Assembly (NCBI RefSeq): GCF_932526225.1
Contig: NC_064036.1
Span: forward strand, 14,377,181-14,441,180
DNA length: 64,000 nucleotides
Origin: Nematostella vectensis
Taxonomy: Eukaryota > Cnidaria > Anthozoa > Actiniaria > Edwardsiidae
Reading direction: 5' to 3'
The position numbers and the translations under genes are program-made. Below, piece after piece: positions 61,001 to 64,000 of the stretch; position 1 is the stretch's first letter; each line of letters starts with the position of its first letter. Below the pieces are notes generated by a model. It saw only the letters and a list, made by a program, of their open reading frames with translations. It had not been told where the DNA came from and searched no databases.

Positions 61001-64000
61001 ACATCGACATCGTCCACCAGTGGGTCACCATCTACAACATCTACATCATCTAGCAGTCCCACATCTTCCACAACATCGACATTGTCCAGCAGTGTGTCAC
61101 CATCTACAACATCGACATCATCTAGCAGTGTGACACCATCTGCAACATCGACATCATCTAGCAGTGTGACACCATCTGCAACATCAACATCATCTAGCAG
61201 TGTGACACCATCTACAACATCGACATCATCTAGCAGTGTGACACCATCTACAACATCGACATCGTCCACCAGTGGGTCACCATCTACAACATCTACATCA
61301 TCTAGCAGACTAACATCTTCCACAACATCGACATTGTCCAGCAGTGTGTCACCATCTACAACATCGACATCATCTAGCAGTGGGTCACAATCTACAACAA
61401 CGACATCATCTAGTAGTGTGACACCATCTACAACATCGACATCGTCCAGCAGTGGGTCACCATCTACAACATCAACATCGTCTAGCAGTGTGATACCATC
61501 TACAACATCGACATCATCTAGCAGTGTGACATCATCTACAACATCGACATCGTCCAGCAGTGGGTCACCATCTACAACATCGACATCATCTAGCAGTGTG
61601 ACACCATCTACAACATCGACATCCTCTAGCAGTCCAACATCTTCCACAACACCGACATCATCTAGCAGTGGGTCACCATCTACAACATCGACATCATCTA
61701 GTAGTGTGACACCATCTACAACATCGACTAGCAGTGGGTCACCATCTACAACATCGACATTATCTAGCAGTCCAACATCTTCCACAACACCGACATCGTC
61801 CAGCAGTGTGTCACCATCTACAACATCGACATCGTCCAGCAGTGTGACACCATCTACAACATCGACATTGTCCAGCAGTGGGTCAGCATCTACCACATCG
61901 ACATCATCTAGCAGTGTGACACCATCTACAACATCGACATCATCTAGCAGTGTCACACCATCTACAACATCGACATCATCTAGCAGTGTGACACCATCTA
62001 CAACATCGACATCATCTAGCAGTGGGTCACCATCTACAACATCGGCATCATCTAGCAGTGTGACACCATCTACAACATCAACATCGTCTAGCAGTGTGAC
62101 ACCATCTACAACATCGACATCATCTAGCAGTGTGACACCATCTACAACATCGACAACGTCCAGCAGTGGGTCACCATCTACAACATCGACATCATCTAGC
62201 AGTGTGACACCATCTACAACATCGACATCACCAAGTAGTGTGACACCATCTACAACATCGACCAGCAGTGGGTCACCATCTACAACATCGACCTCATCTA
62301 GCAGTGTGACACCATCTACAACATCGACATCGTCTAGCAGTGTGACACCATCTACAACATCAACATCATCTAGCAGTGGATCACCATCTACAACATCGAC
62401 ATCATCTATCAGTGGGTCACCATCTACAACATCGACATCATCTAGTAGTGTGACACCATCTACAACATCGACATCGTCCAGCAGTGGGTCACCATCTACA
62501 ACATCGACATCATCTAGCAGTCCAACATCTTCTACAACATGGACATCGTCCATCAGTGTGTCACCATCTACAACATCGACATCATCTAGCAGTGGGTCAC
62601 CATCTACAACAACGACATCATCTAGTAGTGTGACACCATCTACAACATCGACATTGTCCAGCAGTGGGTCACCATCTACAACATCAACATCGTCTAGCAG
62701 TGTGATACCATCTACAACATCGACATCATCTAGCAGTGTGACATCATCTACAACATCGGCATCGTCCAGCAGTGGGTCACCATCTACAACATCGACATCA
62801 TCTAGCAGTGTGACACCATCTACAACATCGACATCCTCTAGCAGTCCAACATCTTCCACAACATCGACATCATCTAGCAATGGGTCACCATCTACAACAT
62901 CGACAACATCTAGTAGTGTGACACCATCTACAACATCGACATCGTCTAGCAGTGCGTCACCATCTACAACATCGACATCATCTAGCAGTTCAACATCTTC
63001 CACAACATCGACGTCATCCAGCAGTGTATCACCATCTACAACATCGACATCATCTAGCAGTGGGTCACCATCTACAACATCGACATCATCTAGTAGTGTG
63101 ACACCATCTACAACATCGACATCGTCCAGCAGTGGGTCACCATCTACAACATCAACATCATCTAGCAGTGGGTCACCATCTACAACATCGGCATCATCTA
63201 GCAGTGTGACACCATCTACAACATCAACATCGTCTAGCAGTGTGACACCATCTACAACATCGACATCATCTAGCAGTGTGACACCATCTACAACATCGAC
63301 ATCGTCCAGCAGTGGGTCACCATCTACAACATCGACATCATCTAGCAGTGTGACACCATCTACAACATCGACATCACCAAGTAGTGTGACACCATCTACA
63401 ACATCGACCAGCAGTGGGTCACCATCTACAACATCGACCTCATCTAGCAGTGTGACACCATCTACAACATCGACATCGTCTAGCAGTGTGACACCATCTA
63501 CAACATCAACATCATCTAGCAGTGGATCACCATCTACAACATCGACATCATCTATCAGTGGGTCACCATCTACAACATCGACATCATCTAGTAGTGTGAC
63601 ACCATCTACAACATCGACATCGTCTAGCAGTGGGTCACCATCTACAACATCGACATCATCTAGCAGTCCAACATCTTCCACAACATGGACATCGTCCATC
63701 AGTGTGTCACCATCTACAACATCGACATCATCTAGCAGTGGGTCACCATCTACAACAACGACATCATCTAGTAGTGTGACACCATCTACAACATCGACAT
63801 TGTCCAGCAGTGGGTCACCATCTACAACATCAACATCGTCTAGCAGTGTGATACCATCTACAACATCGACATCATCTAGCAGTGTGACATCATCTACAAC
63901 ATCGGCATCGTCCAGCAGTGGGTCACCATCTACAACATCGACATCATCTAGCAGTGTGACACCATCTACAACATCGACATCCTCTAGCAGTCCAACATCT
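49080..64000 (+). CDS. Mucin exon M6, at least 14.9 kb, with one in-frame stop
   Basis: Begins after the CTTAG acceptor with the common leader, then Ser/Thr repeats run to the window edge. A TAA at 51950-51952 (a single C-to-A change in the usual ACATCATCT context) interrupts the frame after about 957 codons. Beyond it the same frame stays open for the remaining 12 kb as far as I can read: unit-length changes such as TCGACTAGC (6-bp loss) are multiples of three. Either the stop is real and truncates the protein, or it is allelic or a sequencing error. Higher-order repeats appear from about 52 kb. The 3' end is outside the window. Confidence 0.75.
49080..64000. repeat. 36-bp minisatellite with higher-order structure
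   Basis: Unit consensus (two halves) ACATCGACATCATCTAGC and AGTGTGACACCATCTACA. Rare variant units recur at fixed distances: ACATGGACATCG at 57061 and 60787 (3726 bp apart) and AGACTAACATC at 57581 and 61307 (also 3726 bp apart); ACATGGACATCG also recurs 1146 bp apart at 55915/57061 and at 62539/63685. The array grew by duplication of multi-unit blocks as well as single units. Confidence 0.9.

Noticed and set aside
49069-63699. Antisense reading frame of 4876 codons (DDVDVVDG-type repeats), with similar ones at 32469-33437, 35201-36934, 38733-39926 and 41977-45669
   Set aside because: The 36-bp unit is a multiple of three and lacks stops in that antisense frame, so it stays open automatically. 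Splice sites, leaders, SEA exons and phases all support the + strand.
32486-64000. CRISPR-like appearance of regularly spaced repeats
   Set aside because: Units are contiguous, coding and variable, with no unique spacers or cas genes; the genome is eukaryotic.

Overview
The window looks like nuclear DNA of an animal, most plausibly a cnidarian such as a sea anemone or coral. It is AT-rich with spliced genes on both strands, carries a Polinton/adintovirus-type DNA element, and holds a mucin-like gene with SEA domains. The species is inferred from general resemblance to cnidarian sequences, not from a search.

Layout. 1-1.25 kb: two symmetric phase-1 exons, one encoding a strong single-pass membrane segment, from the 3' part of a type I membrane protein gene (+ strand). 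3.0-4.1 kb: a 178-bp MITE and an ORF starting with a chromodomain. 4.5-7.8 kb (- strand): a 14-exon gene whose exons join in consistent phase to 664 codons; its acidic residues are laid out like a DDE transposase, so it may be a domesticated transposase. 7.8-17.3 kb: mostly non-coding, with small tandem repeats, orphan TATA-like sites and a 1.05-kb candidate element with palindromic ends.

17.3-64 kb: one very large secreted or membrane mucin gene (+ strand). Exon 1 (17396-17477) encodes a signal peptide and ends in phase 1. The next exon I can place starts at 32486 in the matching phase. Between them, in intron 1, sits a GC-rich 13,468-bp Polinton/adintovirus-like element (17895-31362). It has ~282-bp terminal inverted repeats about 97% identical and a 6-bp target duplication AATTCA. 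It encodes a divergent PolB-like + SF1 helicase + zinc/HNH-like replication protein, a retroviral-type integrase, A32-like packaging ATPase, double-jelly-roll major capsid, penton-like minor capsid and several small virion/membrane-type proteins. I found no protease gene. Several genes carry stops or frameshifts, so this copy is decaying, although the ATPase and several small genes remain open.

32.5 kb to the window end: the mucin gene is a tandem series of modules, each a Ser/Thr exon built of 12-residue (36-bp) repeats followed by three exons encoding a SEA domain with a GSV-type cleavage site. The part from the end of one mucin exon to the start of the next is 1461-1464 bp in all five complete copies, while the mucin exons range from 270 bp to more than 14.9 kb. 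The last array carries one in-frame TAA at 51950-51952 and otherwise stays open to the end of the window as far as I can read. The very long antisense reading frames across the arrays are products of the repeat.
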